This document shows, one piece after another, positions 8,000-15,940 of a stretch of 19,138 bases of DNA. The notes beneath the pieces were generated by a model. That model was not told where the DNA came from. It saw nothing but the letters and a program-made list of their open reading frames with translations, and searched no databases. The position numbers were made by a program, and so were the translations under genes. This stretch comes from DASVDK01 sp036562265 [NCBI: Thermodesulfobacteriota bacterium] (GTDB lineage Bacteria > DASVDK01), in contig DATCKS010000113.1 of NCBI GenBank assembly GCA_036562265.1, positions 1-19,138 of the forward strand, written 5' to 3'. Within the stretch, counting starts at the first letter, position 1. Every line of letters starts with the position of its first letter.

Positions 8000-8510
8000 G
8001 GATCCTCCGTCTCCCGTATATCCATTAGAGTCCGTCTGCCGCGTGCCGGCGGCACGCCGCAGCCGGAACCGACCGGCCGCGGGTGTCTGCCGCCGTGAGC
8101 CCGTCTGCAGAACCTCTCGTCTGTTCGCGGAAACGCGCGCGTCGGGCGGGCCCGAGTGCGTTGACACGCTCGGACAATGAATTAGCCGATCCGACGCGCC
8201 TTGTAAAGGGCCGATTGCGATCCGGCCGCGCCAGATGCGGGCAAACGCGACCCGGCCTCGGCCGCTCACGACCGGGCGCGAACCGCGTCCCGGCTCGGGC
8301 GTCGGTCGCAACCCTGCCCAGCCCGTGAGCAGGCGGCCGGCGGATGCTGCCCGTTCGTGCGGCAGGCGTCGTTGCCCGGCGAGCCAACACCGCGGATTCC
8401 CGCGGCCGGCGCGGCCGCCGGCGGGCCGGCGCCGCTGGCACCCCTCCTGCACTCCCCGCGATCGACAGGGCGTTCGTCCGCTCACGCCGCTACCTGATGG
8501 AGGGTTGCCA
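8000..8510. promoter_or_regulatory. Intergenic region between divergent HU and IclR-family genes
   Basis: These 511 bases hold no gene I can support. Open frames on both strands look like GC-bias shadow. For HU (minus strand), a -10-like TCTAAT lies at 8029-8024, about 25 bases before the start, but no good -35 is present. An AT-richer patch at about 8158-8215 contains a perfect plus-strand TTGACA at 8161-8166 without a well-spaced -10. A near-perfect 11-bp hairpin (one mismatch, 3-base loop) lies at 8037-8061. A strong ribosome binding site, GGAGG at 8499-8503, serves the regulator gene. Promoter assignments are tentative. Confidence 0.4.
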
Positions 8511-9368
8511 ATGGCCATTGCATCATCTTCGGAGGCCACGCCCCGGATGGACGTCTCGCCCCGCGGCCGCCGCCGGCGCCGCCCGCTCGTCGATCCGACC
8601 CACCGGACGACCCGGGTCGTGCTGAACGCGCTCGACCTGCTCGAGACCTTCGCGCACGGCGAGGCGGAGCAGGGGGTCTCGGCCATCGCGGCGCGTCTCG
8701 GCCTCGCCAAGAACAACGTCTTCCGCATCCTCGCCACGCTCGAGACGCGCGGCTACGTGGAGCAGGACCCCCGTACCGAGCGGTACCGCCTGGCGCCCGG
8801 CAGCCTGCGCCTCGGCCTGTCGATGCTCGAGCAGGTCGGCCTCGCCCGCCAGGCGCGGCCGGTCCTCGACGCGCTCGCGGCCGAGACCGGCGAGACGGCG
8901 CGCCTCGGCGTCCTGCGCGGTCACGCCGCGGTCTACGTGGCGCAGAGCGACCTGCCGGAGCGCGCCGTGCAGGTCGTGCTCCCCATCGGGACGCCGCTGC
9001 CGCTGCACGCGACGGCCGTCGGCAAGGTCCTCCTCGCCCACGAACCGGCCGAGGCGGAGCACCTCCTCGCCGCCCGCGACCCGCTCGCGGCCTACACGGC
9101 GCTGACCATCCGCGACCCGCGGGCCCTCGCCTCGCGCCTGCCGGCGATCGCCTCGTGCGGCCACGCGCTCGACGACGGCGAGTACGCGCCGGACGTGCGC
9201 TGCGTCGCCGCCCCGGTGCGCGACTACACGCGCCGCGTCGTGGGGGCCTTGAGCCTGTCGGGACCGGCGAGCCGGCTCACCGACCGGCGGCTGGTCGCCG
9301 ATCTCGTGCCTCGTCTCGAGAAGGCGGCGGGCCGCCTCTCGCAGCGGCTCGGCTACGCCGCCGAGTAG
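8511..9368 (+). CDS. IclR-family transcriptional regulator
   Basis: The protein has 285 residues. After a basic N-terminal tail (RGRRRRRP, residues about 19-26) comes the IclR winged helix-turn-helix, about residues 35-95. Its recognition segment is GVSAIAARLGLAKNNVFRILATLETRGYVEQ. Residues about 110-280 form the GAF-like effector domain, with typical PLPLHATAVGKVLLA and the C-terminal VRCVAAPVRDYTRRVVGALSLSGP. Such proteins bind small carboxylic or aromatic effectors and often repress or activate a nearby catabolic operon. The ATG at 8511 has GGAGG 7 bases upstream. An upstream open stretch to 8235 lacks any family similarity. It converges on the minus-strand operon, ending 8 bases before it, so its target is not obvious from position; autoregulation from the 8000-8510 region is possible. 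Confidence 0.93.
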   Translation: MAIASSSEATPRMDVSPRGRRRRRPLVDPTHRTTRVVLNALDLLETFAHGEAEQGVSAIAARLGLAKNNVFRILATLETRGYVEQDPRTERYRLAPGSLRLGLSMLEQVGLARQARPVLDALAAETGETARLGVLRGHAAVYVAQSDLPERAVQVVLPIGTPLPLHATAVGKVLLAHEPAEAEHLLAARDPLAAYTALTIRDPRALASRLPAIASCGHALDDGEYAPDVRCVAAPVRDYTRRVVGALSLSGPASRLTDRRLVADLVPRLEKAAGRLSQRLGYAAE

Positions 9369-9376
9369 CCCGGGCG

Positions 9377-9841
9377 TCAGGTCAGCGCGAGCCGCAGACA
9401 GGCGGCGGTGGTCGGGCAGGCGGCGCGAAACTCGATCGAGTCGCGGACGCCTGGCGGCGCCGACGCCCGGTCGGCCGGCTCGAAGCCGAGCCGCGCGAAG
9501 AAGGGGGCCGCGGTCGTGGTGAGGAGCCAGAGGTCGCTCACGCCGCGGGCATCGGCCGCCTCGAGGAGGCGGGCCACCAGCGCCGTGCCGGTCCCGGCTC
9601 CGCGGTAGGCCGGCGCGACCACGAGCGAGCGGAGCACGCCGGCAGGGGGATGGGCCTCGAGGCCGACGGCGCCGACCACCTCGCCCTCGCCGGTCGGCTT
9701 GCCGGCCGCCGCCTCGGCCGGATCGTCGCGCGCCACGAGGAGCCACGTGTGCTCGAGGCCGTCTACGGGGAGGCCGGCCTCGGCGAGCAGACGCGCCACC
9801 ACCGCCCGCTCGGGTTCGCGCGCGGGGCCGATGGTGATCAC
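9377..9841 (-). CDS. arsN2: ArsN2-like GNAT N-acetyltransferase
   Basis: This 154-residue GNAT protein transfers acetyl from acetyl-CoA to an amino group. The acetyl-CoA loop is in LRSLVVAPAYRGAGTGTALV (about 70-89). The segment LLTTTAAPFFARLGF (106-120) followed by a Pro-rich link, DSIEF and CPTTAACLRL is the pattern I associate with ArsN2-type proteins. These are related to enzymes that acetylate arsinothricin or phosphinothricin-like amino acids. The GTG start at 9841 overlaps the stop of the radical SAM gene (GTGA), so the two are translationally coupled. There is no arsenic operon marker (arsR, arsC, arsM) in the window, so an arsenical substrate should not be assumed. It is the last gene of the minus-strand operon. 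Confidence 0.78.
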   Translation of the reverse strand: MITIGPAREPERAVVARLLAEAGLPVDGLEHTWLLVARDDPAEAAAGKPTGEGEVVGAVGLEAHPPAGVLRSLVVAPAYRGAGTGTALVARLLEAADARGVSDLWLLTTTAAPFFARLGFEPADRASAPPGVRDSIEFRAACPTTAACLRLALT

Positions 9842-10692
9842 TCGACCTCGAAGGCCGGCATCGGCAGCTCGCCGAGCCGCGTGCGGCAGACGGTGCAGGG
9901 CTGCATCGCGTGGGCGCGCGCGTACGGCACGAGCGCGTCGTCGATCCAGCGGAAGAAGGCCTCGAAGTTGCGCACGGTCCGGCGGGCGTCGCCCGGCACC
10001 TCGCCCAGCCGGAAGCGGGGGTCGTCGATCTCCACCGCGAACGGGCAGGCGTGCACCTGCCCCTTCGTGGTAACCACCGGGTAGCACCGGGCGCAGTCGT
10101 CGTGGAAGGTCTCCTGCAGCTCCCGCCGCCGGCCGTCGAAGCCGGCGAGGCCGCCCCCCATGTCCATGATGTCGGCGTAGCCGACGGTGACGACGCCGGG
10201 GTGGGCGCGTGCGTACGCCTCGAGCCGCTCGCGTGCGGCGGCCGGGATGGGCGGCGCGCCGTCGCCGGTCCAGATGGAGTAGTTCAGGGCGACCCTGACG
10301 CGCCGCATCGGATCGGACTCGACGATCGCCACCAGCGCACGGTCGCGGATGCCGTTCGAGAAGACGGTGAAGCTCCCCTCGAACCCGTGCTCGCGCAGGT
10401 ACCCGATCGCCCAGGTCATGTTCTCGACGTCGAGCGTCGGCTCGCCGCCGTAGAACTTGATCGCCCCCTCGGGCCCGAGGTGCACGAGCGCCAGCGCCTG
10501 GTCGAGGTGGGTGGCGGAAAGGGGGTGGTACCACCCCGCCGGGCTGCCGAGGACCGTGCAGAACGCGCAGTCGCGATTGCAGAAGTTGCCCGGGTAGAGG
10601 AGCAGCTCCTTCACCCGGCCGTCGATGACCACCCCGAGTTCGGGGCGCCTGCGCTTCTCGATGGCGCTCGCCTGGGCCGTGTCGGTGCTCAT
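9838..10692 (-). CDS. Radical SAM protein with C-terminal cysteine-rich region
   Basis: The protein has 284 residues. FCNRDCAFC gives the CxxxCxxC motif (Cys38, Cys42, Cys45) that binds the [4Fe-4S] cluster used to cleave S-adenosylmethionine. FYGGEPTLD is the GGEP SAM-binding motif, so the core is a radical SAM barrel of the SPASM/PqqE-like clan. Five more cysteines near the end (CARC at about 200-203, HACPF at about 216, CTVC at 266-269) could bind an auxiliary cluster, but they do not make a full canonical SPASM pattern. The substrate is unknown. The ATG at 10692 has a strong GGAGGGAG site just upstream. The gene lies 46 bases after the ATP-grasp gene and overlaps the acetyltransferase by 4 bases. 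No short precursor-peptide gene is evident beside it. Confidence 0.88.
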   Translation of the reverse strand: MSTDTAQASAIEKRRRPELGVVIDGRVKELLLYPGNFCNRDCAFCTVLGSPAGWYHPLSATHLDQALALVHLGPEGAIKFYGGEPTLDVENMTWAIGYLREHGFEGSFTVFSNGIRDRALVAIVESDPMRRVRVALNYSIWTGDGAPPIPAAARERLEAYARAHPGVVTVGYADIMDMGGGLAGFDGRRRELQETFHDDCARCYPVVTTKGQVHACPFAVEIDDPRFRLGEVPGDARRTVRNFEAFFRWIDDALVPYARAHAMQPCTVCRTRLGELPMPAFEVE

Positions 10693-10738
10693 GCTCCCTC
10701 CAGTATGCCGCGCCCGCGCCGGCGGCGAGGGCGCGTCC

Positions 10739-11557
10739 TCACCCGATGAGCGGCCGCGCCTGCACGAGCGCGACATCCTGGCCGTCCCACACCCACTCGA
10801 CGTCCTGCGGGCCGCCGAGGCGGCGCTCGGCCCGGAGGGCGAGCCGGGCGATGCGCCGCACGACGGGGAGCGGGAGCTTCGGCGCCGCCCCCTCCGCGCG
10901 GTCGAGCCGGACCCGGACGAGGCCGCGCCGGCCGGGCGCAAGGCGCCAGGGCTGCACGCAGGGACGCGCGTCGAGGACGATCCCCGTCGCCCGATCGACC
11001 AGGTAGCGATCCGGGGTGAGCGTGCCGCCGGCCAGCGGCGCGCCGAGCCCCGCCACCGCCTCGATCACGACGAGCGGCGTGCGCGCGCCCGCCGGCGAGG
11101 CCGTGAGACAGATCCCGGCGGCGGCCGCCGCCGCGAGCGGCTGGACCACGACGGCGAGGTCGATGGCGCGCCTCCCCGCGTAGGCGCGCGCCCGCGCGCC
11201 GCGCGCCGACCGCCAGACCGCGCCGATCGCCCGGAGCACGCCGGACGCCGGCACGCCGAGCCGCGTGTCGAGGACGCCGGCCCAGGAGGCCTCGCGCCCG
11301 TCCTCGGCCGGGGCGCTGCTCCGCACGGCGAAGGGCCCGGGTCCCATGCGGGCGAGGTGCGCGCGGATGGCCGCGGTGAGATCGGGGAGGCGTCCGGGCG
11401 CCCTCCCGGCGGCGGTCCGGAACGCGGCGGTCGTCACGACGATGCCGGGCAGCGTCGGCAGCGAGGCCCGCGCGAGGCGGGCGAGGCCGGCCCCCTTGCC
11501 GCCGGCCACGGCCGGGTCGAGCGCGGCAGCGTCGCCGAGGTCGATCACCCAGGTCAC
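10739..11557 (-). CDS. Stand-alone ATP-grasp (PPDK_N-type) subunit of a split dikinase
   Basis: This 272-residue protein consists only of the ATP-binding half of PEP synthase/pyruvate phosphate dikinase-like enzymes. AGGKGAGLARL (Lys21) is the nucleotide-binding loop, FAVRSSAPAEDG (Arg79) the conserved Arg-Ser-Ser segment, and SWAGVLDT follows. The C-terminus DVEWVWDGQDVALVQARPL carries the Glu and Gln-Ala-Arg-Pro of the metal/ATP site. It is shorter than the roughly 310-330 residues usual for this domain. It contains no swivelling His domain and no PEP-binding barrel. The GTG start at 11557 overlaps the stop of the neighbouring gene, which encodes exactly the missing His domain. I infer that both proteins form one enzyme that splits ATP to AMP and Pi and phosphorylates a third molecule. 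Substrate unknown. Confidence 0.85.
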   Translation of the reverse strand: MTWVIDLGDAAALDPAVAGGKGAGLARLARASLPTLPGIVVTTAAFRTAAGRAPGRLPDLTAAIRAHLARMGPGPFAVRSSAPAEDGREASWAGVLDTRLGVPASGVLRAIGAVWRSARGARARAYAGRRAIDLAVVVQPLAAAAAAGICLTASPAGARTPLVVIEAVAGLGAPLAGGTLTPDRYLVDRATGIVLDARPCVQPWRLAPGRRGLVRVRLDRAEGAAPKLPLPVVRRIARLALRAERRLGGPQDVEWVWDGQDVALVQARPLIG

Positions 11558-13038
11558 GGCCCCTCCACCACGGCGATTCCCCGGTCGGCGTCCACCCGAA
11601 GGCGCACGCCGTCCCGGACCCGCCGCGTGACCTGCGCAACGCCGACGAGGCAGGGGATCCCCAGTTCGCGGGCGATGAGCGCGGCGTGCGAGGTCATGCC
11701 CCCCTTCTCGGTGAGCACCGCGGCGGCGCGCCGCAGCGCCGGCATGTAGTCGGGCGTCGTGTTGCCGGCCACGAGCACGTCGCCCCGCCGCACCCGGCCC
11801 GCGTCGCGGGCGGTGAGGAGGACGCGCGCCGGCCCGACGGCGACCCCGCGCGAGGCGACGGTCCCCTCGAGGCGGCCGTCGAGGGAGGCCGGCACGTGCG
11901 TCACCCGGTCGCGCCAGCGCAGGACGGCCGCGCGGTCCTCGACGAGGCGGCGCACGCCGTCCCGCGTGACGATCGCCGCCCCGCCGAGACGCGCGGCGAT
12001 CCGGCTCGCGGACGGTCGCAGGCCGGATCGCAGGAAGGCCGACGCCTCGTCGGGCAACCAGACGCGCACCCGCGCGAGCGGCTCGCCCGCCAGCCGGGCG
12101 ATCTGCCGGAGGAGGGCGTCGATGTGGCCCATCGCGACGAGGACGACCCGCTTGCGCTCGTCCTGGAGGTGCGAGAGGTCGTCGAGGAGCGCGATGCGGC
12201 GGGCGGTTTCCGCGGGGACGCGATGGGCCGCGAGGAGTCGGGCGCGGTTGCGCGCGGCACGGCGGGCGAGGGCGACCGGCGAGGGGCCGGCCGGCGGGGG
12301 CGTGACGCCCTGCGCGTCCGCGAGGATCGCCCGCAGGAGCGACGCCGCCGTGGTCGGCGGCGCCTCGAGGTAGTTGTGGCGGAGGAAGCCGAAGCGGGCG
12401 GCGTGGCGGGCGAGCGCCCGCGCGAGGCCCGCGGGGAGCCGGTCGAGCCGCCGCGCCTGGCGCGGGAGGGCGTGGATCGCCGCGGCGAGGCGGCGGCGAG
12501 CGAAGGCCTCCCGCCTCGCCCAGGAGGCGAAGGTCGGCGCGGTGAGGTACGCCTGGTAGACCGGCCCGGTCTCGCGGCCGAAGTGCGCCGCGCAGCGCTC
12601 CTCGAGGTCCCGCTGCAGCACGAGCCCGCACGGCTCGCAGAGGGAGGCCCAGCCGAACAGCTCGGCGAACGCGGCGTGGAGCCGATCGTGCACCGCGGCG
12701 AGCCGCGCCCGCGCCGCCGGCCCCGACAGCCCGCGGCGGCCGAGGTCGGCCGCGACGGCGCCGAGGCGCGCGATCCCCCCCTCGAGGCGCCGGACCACCC
12801 GCCAGGTACGGGCGAGGTGGGCCGGATCGCGAAGGAAGCGGTCGACGAAGGCTGCGCCCACCCGGTACATGTCGCGCTGGTCGTAGGCCAGGACGAAGCG
12901 CTCGTCCTCGAAGACCCAGACCGCGATCCGGCGGACGGCGCCGTGCACCTCGCCCTCGATCCGGTTGTAGTCGGCGATGGTGTAGCAGGGGTGGAGGGCG
13001 CCGTCCCACACCCCCTTGAACCAGCGCGGTTCGGTCAT
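11554..13038 (-). CDS. Helical substrate domain + swivelling phosphohistidine domain of a split dikinase
   Basis: The protein has 494 residues. The C-terminal 90 or so form the PEP-utiliser mobile domain. GNTTPDYMPAL and GGMTSHAALIARELGIPCLVGV contain the phosphoryl-carrier His451. Residues 1 to about 400 are mostly helical. They include FGFLRHNYLEAPPTT and LQDERKR, patterns recalled from the middle (substrate) domain of rifampicin phosphotransferase-like proteins. There is no ATP-grasp domain and no C-terminal PEP-binding barrel. The ATP domain is encoded by the next gene downstream, overlapping by 4 bases. In rifampicin phosphotransferase the order within one chain is ATP domain, helical domain, His domain; here the ATP part is separate and follows. 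The ATG at 13038 overlaps the permease stop and has GAGGGGGC upstream. The middle domain suggests a specific small-molecule acceptor, not identified. Confidence 0.82.
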   Translation of the reverse strand: MTEPRWFKGVWDGALHPCYTIADYNRIEGEVHGAVRRIAVWVFEDERFVLAYDQRDMYRVGAAFVDRFLRDPAHLARTWRVVRRLEGGIARLGAVAADLGRRGLSGPAARARLAAVHDRLHAAFAELFGWASLCEPCGLVLQRDLEERCAAHFGRETGPVYQAYLTAPTFASWARREAFARRRLAAAIHALPRQARRLDRLPAGLARALARHAARFGFLRHNYLEAPPTTAASLLRAILADAQGVTPPPAGPSPVALARRAARNRARLLAAHRVPAETARRIALLDDLSHLQDERKRVVLVAMGHIDALLRQIARLAGEPLARVRVWLPDEASAFLRSGLRPSASRIAARLGGAAIVTRDGVRRLVEDRAAVLRWRDRVTHVPASLDGRLEGTVASRGVAVGPARVLLTARDAGRVRRGDVLVAGNTTPDYMPALRRAAAVLTEKGGMTSHAALIARELGIPCLVGVAQVTRRVRDGVRLRVDADRGIAVVEGP

Positions 13039-13841
13039 CGCCCCCTCAGAACGACCGCCAGCCGGTCGAGCCGGACCAGCCGCGCCGCCACGCCGATGAG
13101 GAGCCCGGCGGCCAGGAGGAGGACGCCGGAGGCGGCCGCGACGATCGGGGTCAGCTCGTACTGGAGGTTCGGCCAGATGACCTTGGAGAGCGTCTGGGTC
13201 GACGGCGTGGAGACCAGGAGGGAGATGACGACCTCGCCGATGGAGAGGATGATCGCGAAGATCGCCGCGACCGCCACGCCGGGCAGCGCGAGCGGCAGCG
13301 TCACGGCGGCGCGCGCGCGCCAGGGGCTCGCCCCGAGGCCGCGCGCCGCCTCCTCGAGGCGGGGGTCGATCCCGGCGAGGGTGCCGCGCAGGACGAGGAA
13401 GACGACCGGCGTCGAGATCAGCGCGTGGCCCACCGCGAGCGCCCAGTAGGTGCCGGAGATCCCGAGCCACCGGAAGAAGACCAGGAGGCCGAGCGCGAGC
13501 GCGATGCCGGGGGTGAGGAGCGGCGCCACGAGCGACGCCTCGAGGAGCGCCGCGCGACGGCGCGACGCCCGGTCGGCGGCCAGGGCCGATGCGCCGCCGA
13601 CCGTGAGCGCGAGCGCCGTCGAGAGCGCGGCGACGAGGAGGCTGTTGCCGACCCCCTGGCGCCAGACCGGGCTCGCGAAGAACTCCCGGTACCAGCGCAG
13701 CGAGAGCTCGGAGGTCGGCAGCCCGATGACCGTCGAGGGGTTGAAGGACACGGCCAGGGCGAAGCCGAGCACGGAGACGAGCGTCCCGGCCACGGCGAGG
13801 GCGTAGAGGGTGCCGGCGGCCCGCCAGAAGCGATCGGTCAT
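13035..13841 (-). CDS. ABC transporter permease, second subunit (PotC/FbpB type)
   Basis: This 268-residue inner-membrane protein has about six hydrophobic helices. The EAA loop EEAARGLGASPWRARAAVTLPLALPG is the site that docks with the ATPase. NSLLVAALSTALALTVGG near residue 68 is typical for the binding-protein-dependent permease fold of the spermidine/putrescine and Fe3+ families. It pairs with the preceding permease, which it overlaps by 4 bases, to form the heterodimeric channel. Its stop overlaps the start of the split-dikinase gene, tying import to that enzyme. Substrate is not deducible from the permease. Confidence 0.9.
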   Translation of the reverse strand: MTDRFWRAAGTLYALAVAGTLVSVLGFALAVSFNPSTVIGLPTSELSLRWYREFFASPVWRQGVGNSLLVAALSTALALTVGGASALAADRASRRRAALLEASLVAPLLTPGIALALGLLVFFRWLGISGTYWALAVGHALISTPVVFLVLRGTLAGIDPRLEEAARGLGASPWRARAAVTLPLALPGVAVAAIFAIILSIGEVVISLLVSTPSTQTLSKVIWPNLQYELTPIVAAASGVLLLAAGLLIGVAARLVRLDRLAVVLRGR

Positions 13842-14779
13842 GCCGCGCTCCGCTCGGCAGGCGCCGGCACGGTCGCCTCGCGGTCGCCGGTGCGCGGGGT
13901 CGCGGCGAGGCGGCTTGCGACGAGCACGAGGAGGACGGCGAGCCCGAGCATTTCCACCGCCGCCGCCGCCCCGGCGGCCCAGTCGAGGTTCACGAGCACC
14001 AGCCGGTGGACCAGGACGGAGAGCGTGTAGTGCTCGGGGCCGCCGAGGAAGAAGGGGGCGGTGAACGCCGAGAGGCCGAAGACCAGGCAGAGCACGAGCG
14101 CCGCCCGCGTGCCGCGCCAGGTGAGGGGGAGCGTCACCTCGAGGAAGGCGCGAAGCGGCGAGGCGCCGAGCCCGCGCGCGGCGTCGACGAGCGACCGGCC
14201 GACCGAGGCGAACGTCGCCACGAGGATCAGGACCGCGTAGGGGAGGACGAAGACGACCTCGCCCACGACCACCGCCAGGAAGGTGTGCGCAAGCCGGGTC
14301 TCCTCGCCGACGAGGCCGAGCGGCACGAGGAGCGACCGGACCGGGCCGTCCTGGGCGAGCGCCACCTCGATGCCGGCGATGACGACGAGCGGGTTCACGA
14401 ACTTGGGCAGGATCGTCGCCCCGAGGAGCGCCGCCTGGGTCCACCCTCGCGCCCGATCGATCACGAGCGCGAACGGGTAGGCGAGCGCCACCGACGTGAG
14501 GGCCGAGACGAGCCCGAGCTTCACCGTGAAGGCGGCGATCCGCCAGACGTAGGGGTCGGCGAGGAGGGCGCGGTAGTTGTCGAGGGTGAGCGTGCCGGCG
14601 ACGTAGAGGCCGGCGTTGCCGAGGCCGTAGCCGCCCGAGCCGGCCGACTCGTAGAGCGACAGCCGGCCGAGCCAGGCGAGCGGGGCGGCGAAGCCGACCG
14701 CGGCGAGCGCCGCGGCCGGCAGCCAGAGGGGCCAGCCGGCGTCGCCCCAGGGACTGCCTGACTTCCCCCCTCGCGCCAC
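13838..14779 (-). CDS. ABC transporter permease, first subunit (PotB type)
   Basis: The protein has 313 residues. The first membrane helix lies near residues 17-38, followed by a larger periplasmic loop (TLDNYRALLADPYVWR) common in PotB-like proteins. The EAA motif VDAARGLGASPLRAFLEVTL is present near residue 200, and about six helices are seen in all. The GTG at 14779 directly abuts the stop of the solute-binding-protein gene with no spacer. The N-terminus before the first helix (ARGGKSGSPWGDAGW) is unremarkable. It overlaps the second permease by 4 bases. Together with its neighbours it forms a complete importer of the polyamine/iron/phosphonate-type superfamily. Confidence 0.9.
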   Translation of the reverse strand: MARGGKSGSPWGDAGWPLWLPAAALAAVGFAAPLAWLGRLSLYESAGSGGYGLGNAGLYVAGTLTLDNYRALLADPYVWRIAAFTVKLGLVSALTSVALAYPFALVIDRARGWTQAALLGATILPKFVNPLVVIAGIEVALAQDGPVRSLLVPLGLVGEETRLAHTFLAVVVGEVVFVLPYAVLILVATFASVGRSLVDAARGLGASPLRAFLEVTLPLTWRGTRAALVLCLVFGLSAFTAPFFLGGPEHYTLSVLVHRLVLVNLDWAAGAAAAVEMLGLAVLLVLVASRLAATPRTGDREATVPAPAERSAA

Positions 14780-15940
14780 CTAGACTCCCTTGCGCAGGAC
14801 CTCGCGCTCCCAGAAGCGGTTGAGCCGGGCCCAGGTGGCGGCGTCCCGGAGGTAGACGTCGTACGGGTAGTACCGGAGCGTCCGGTACTCCTCGTCGGTG
14901 TGCGGGTAGGCGGCGGCCCAGGTCGGGTCCTTCGCGGCCACCTCCCTTGCCACCTCGAGGATGCCGATGTTCTGCAGGCCGATGGTCGCCAGCGCGCGCT
15001 GCGACTCGGGCGCGAGCAGGAAGTCGAGGGCCGCCTCGGCGAGCCGCTTCTTCGCGCTGGTGCGGGGAATCGCCCAGATGTACTGGACGTACGCCCGGTC
15101 CTCGGCCGGCGTGACGACGCGAACCGGCTTCTCCTCGCGCAGGAGGTTCGCCGCCGCCTGCGTGTGCATGTTGCCGGCGAGGAACCCCTTCATGAGGATC
15201 TGCTCCTGCGCCTTGGCGGAGTTGGGCCACCAGTAGGCGACGCGGTGGCGGTTGGCTCTTGCGAAGGCGAGGACGCCGTCGAGGTCCGCCGCGAGGAGTT
15301 CGTGCGCCCGGCCGGCCTTCCCGTCGGCCGCCGCCTTCATGGCGGCGAAGGTGAAGAGGCTCATGTAGAGGCTGTCGTAGAGCCCGACCTTGCCGGCGAG
15401 GTCGGGCCGCAGGAGGTCGCCCCAGCTCGCGACCTCTGGCGTCACGTCGCGGTGGACCACCAGCGCCATGCCCGAGCCGGCGAGCGTGACGCCGTAGCCC
15501 TCCTTCACGACGAAGTTGTCGACGACGGCCGGGTGGAGCCGCTTCGCGTTGGGGACGTTCGCCCAGTCGATCTTCGCGAAGAGGCTCTGCCCGGCGGCCT
15601 TCCGGTCCTCGTCCGGCCTGCCGGCCGCGACGTCGCCGAGGATGGCCGGATAGCCCTGCGTCGGGTCGGTCACCATGAGGTCGTAGGGCGCCGGGCCGGG
15701 GAGGGAGGCGACGAGGTTCGGGATCCCCTCCCACCAGTAGTACGACACGGCGACCTTCGCGCCGGTGCGCCGCTCGAACTGCGGCACGAACCACTGCTCG
15801 AAGAACCGCTGCGTCGGTCCCGAGTAGGCGCCGATCACGAGCGACTCGCCCTCGAAGGGGCGGGCGGCGCGGGAGACCTTCGGCGCGGCGGGGATGCCGG
15901 AGGCCAGTGCCGCGGCGAGGAGGGTGCGTCGGCGGATCAT
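14780..15940 (-). CDS. ABC transporter periplasmic solute-binding protein
   Basis: This 386-residue protein has an N-terminal export signal (MIRRRTLLAAALASG). The Arg-Arg-Arg-Thr-Leu-Leu run may be a twin-arginine signal, with cleavage likely near SRA-ARP (residue 25). The mature part resembles the PotD/Fe-type binding-protein cluster: LVIGAYSGPTQRFFEQWFVP starts the first beta-alpha unit, and YDLMVTDPTQGYPAI, GYGVTLAGSGMALVVHRDV and WGDLLRPDLAGKVGLYD (hinge region) follow. The ligand could be a polyamine, iron chelate, phosphonate or similar; nothing visible decides it. It overlaps the ATPase gene by 4 bases and is followed immediately by the first permease. Confidence 0.9.
   Translation of the reverse strand: MIRRRTLLAAALASGIPAAPKVSRAARPFEGESLVIGAYSGPTQRFFEQWFVPQFERRTGAKVAVSYYWWEGIPNLVASLPGPAPYDLMVTDPTQGYPAILGDVAAGRPDEDRKAAGQSLFAKIDWANVPNAKRLHPAVVDNFVVKEGYGVTLAGSGMALVVHRDVTPEVASWGDLLRPDLAGKVGLYDSLYMSLFTFAAMKAAADGKAGRAHELLAADLDGVLAFARANRHRVAYWWPNSAKAQEQILMKGFLAGNMHTQAAANLLREEKPVRVVTPAEDRAYVQYIWAIPRTSAKKRLAEAALDFLLAPESQRALATIGLQNIGILEVAREVAAKDPTWAAAYPHTDEEYRTLRYYPYDVYLRDAATWARLNRFWEREVLRKGV

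Noticed and set aside
8161-8166. Perfect TTGACA as a sigma-70 promoter for the IclR-family gene
   Set aside because: No acceptable -10 lies 16-18 bases downstream, so it is mentioned only as part of the intergenic region.
8025-8441. Possible gene of about 138 residues in the HU/regulator gap
   Set aside because: Composition is that of noncoding GC-rich DNA and no motif is seen. It overlaps other random frames and the HU promoter region.
11686-13449. 587-residue plus-strand open frame across the split dikinase and permease genes
   Set aside because: It is antisense to genes with clear catalytic motifs and has no recognisable domain.
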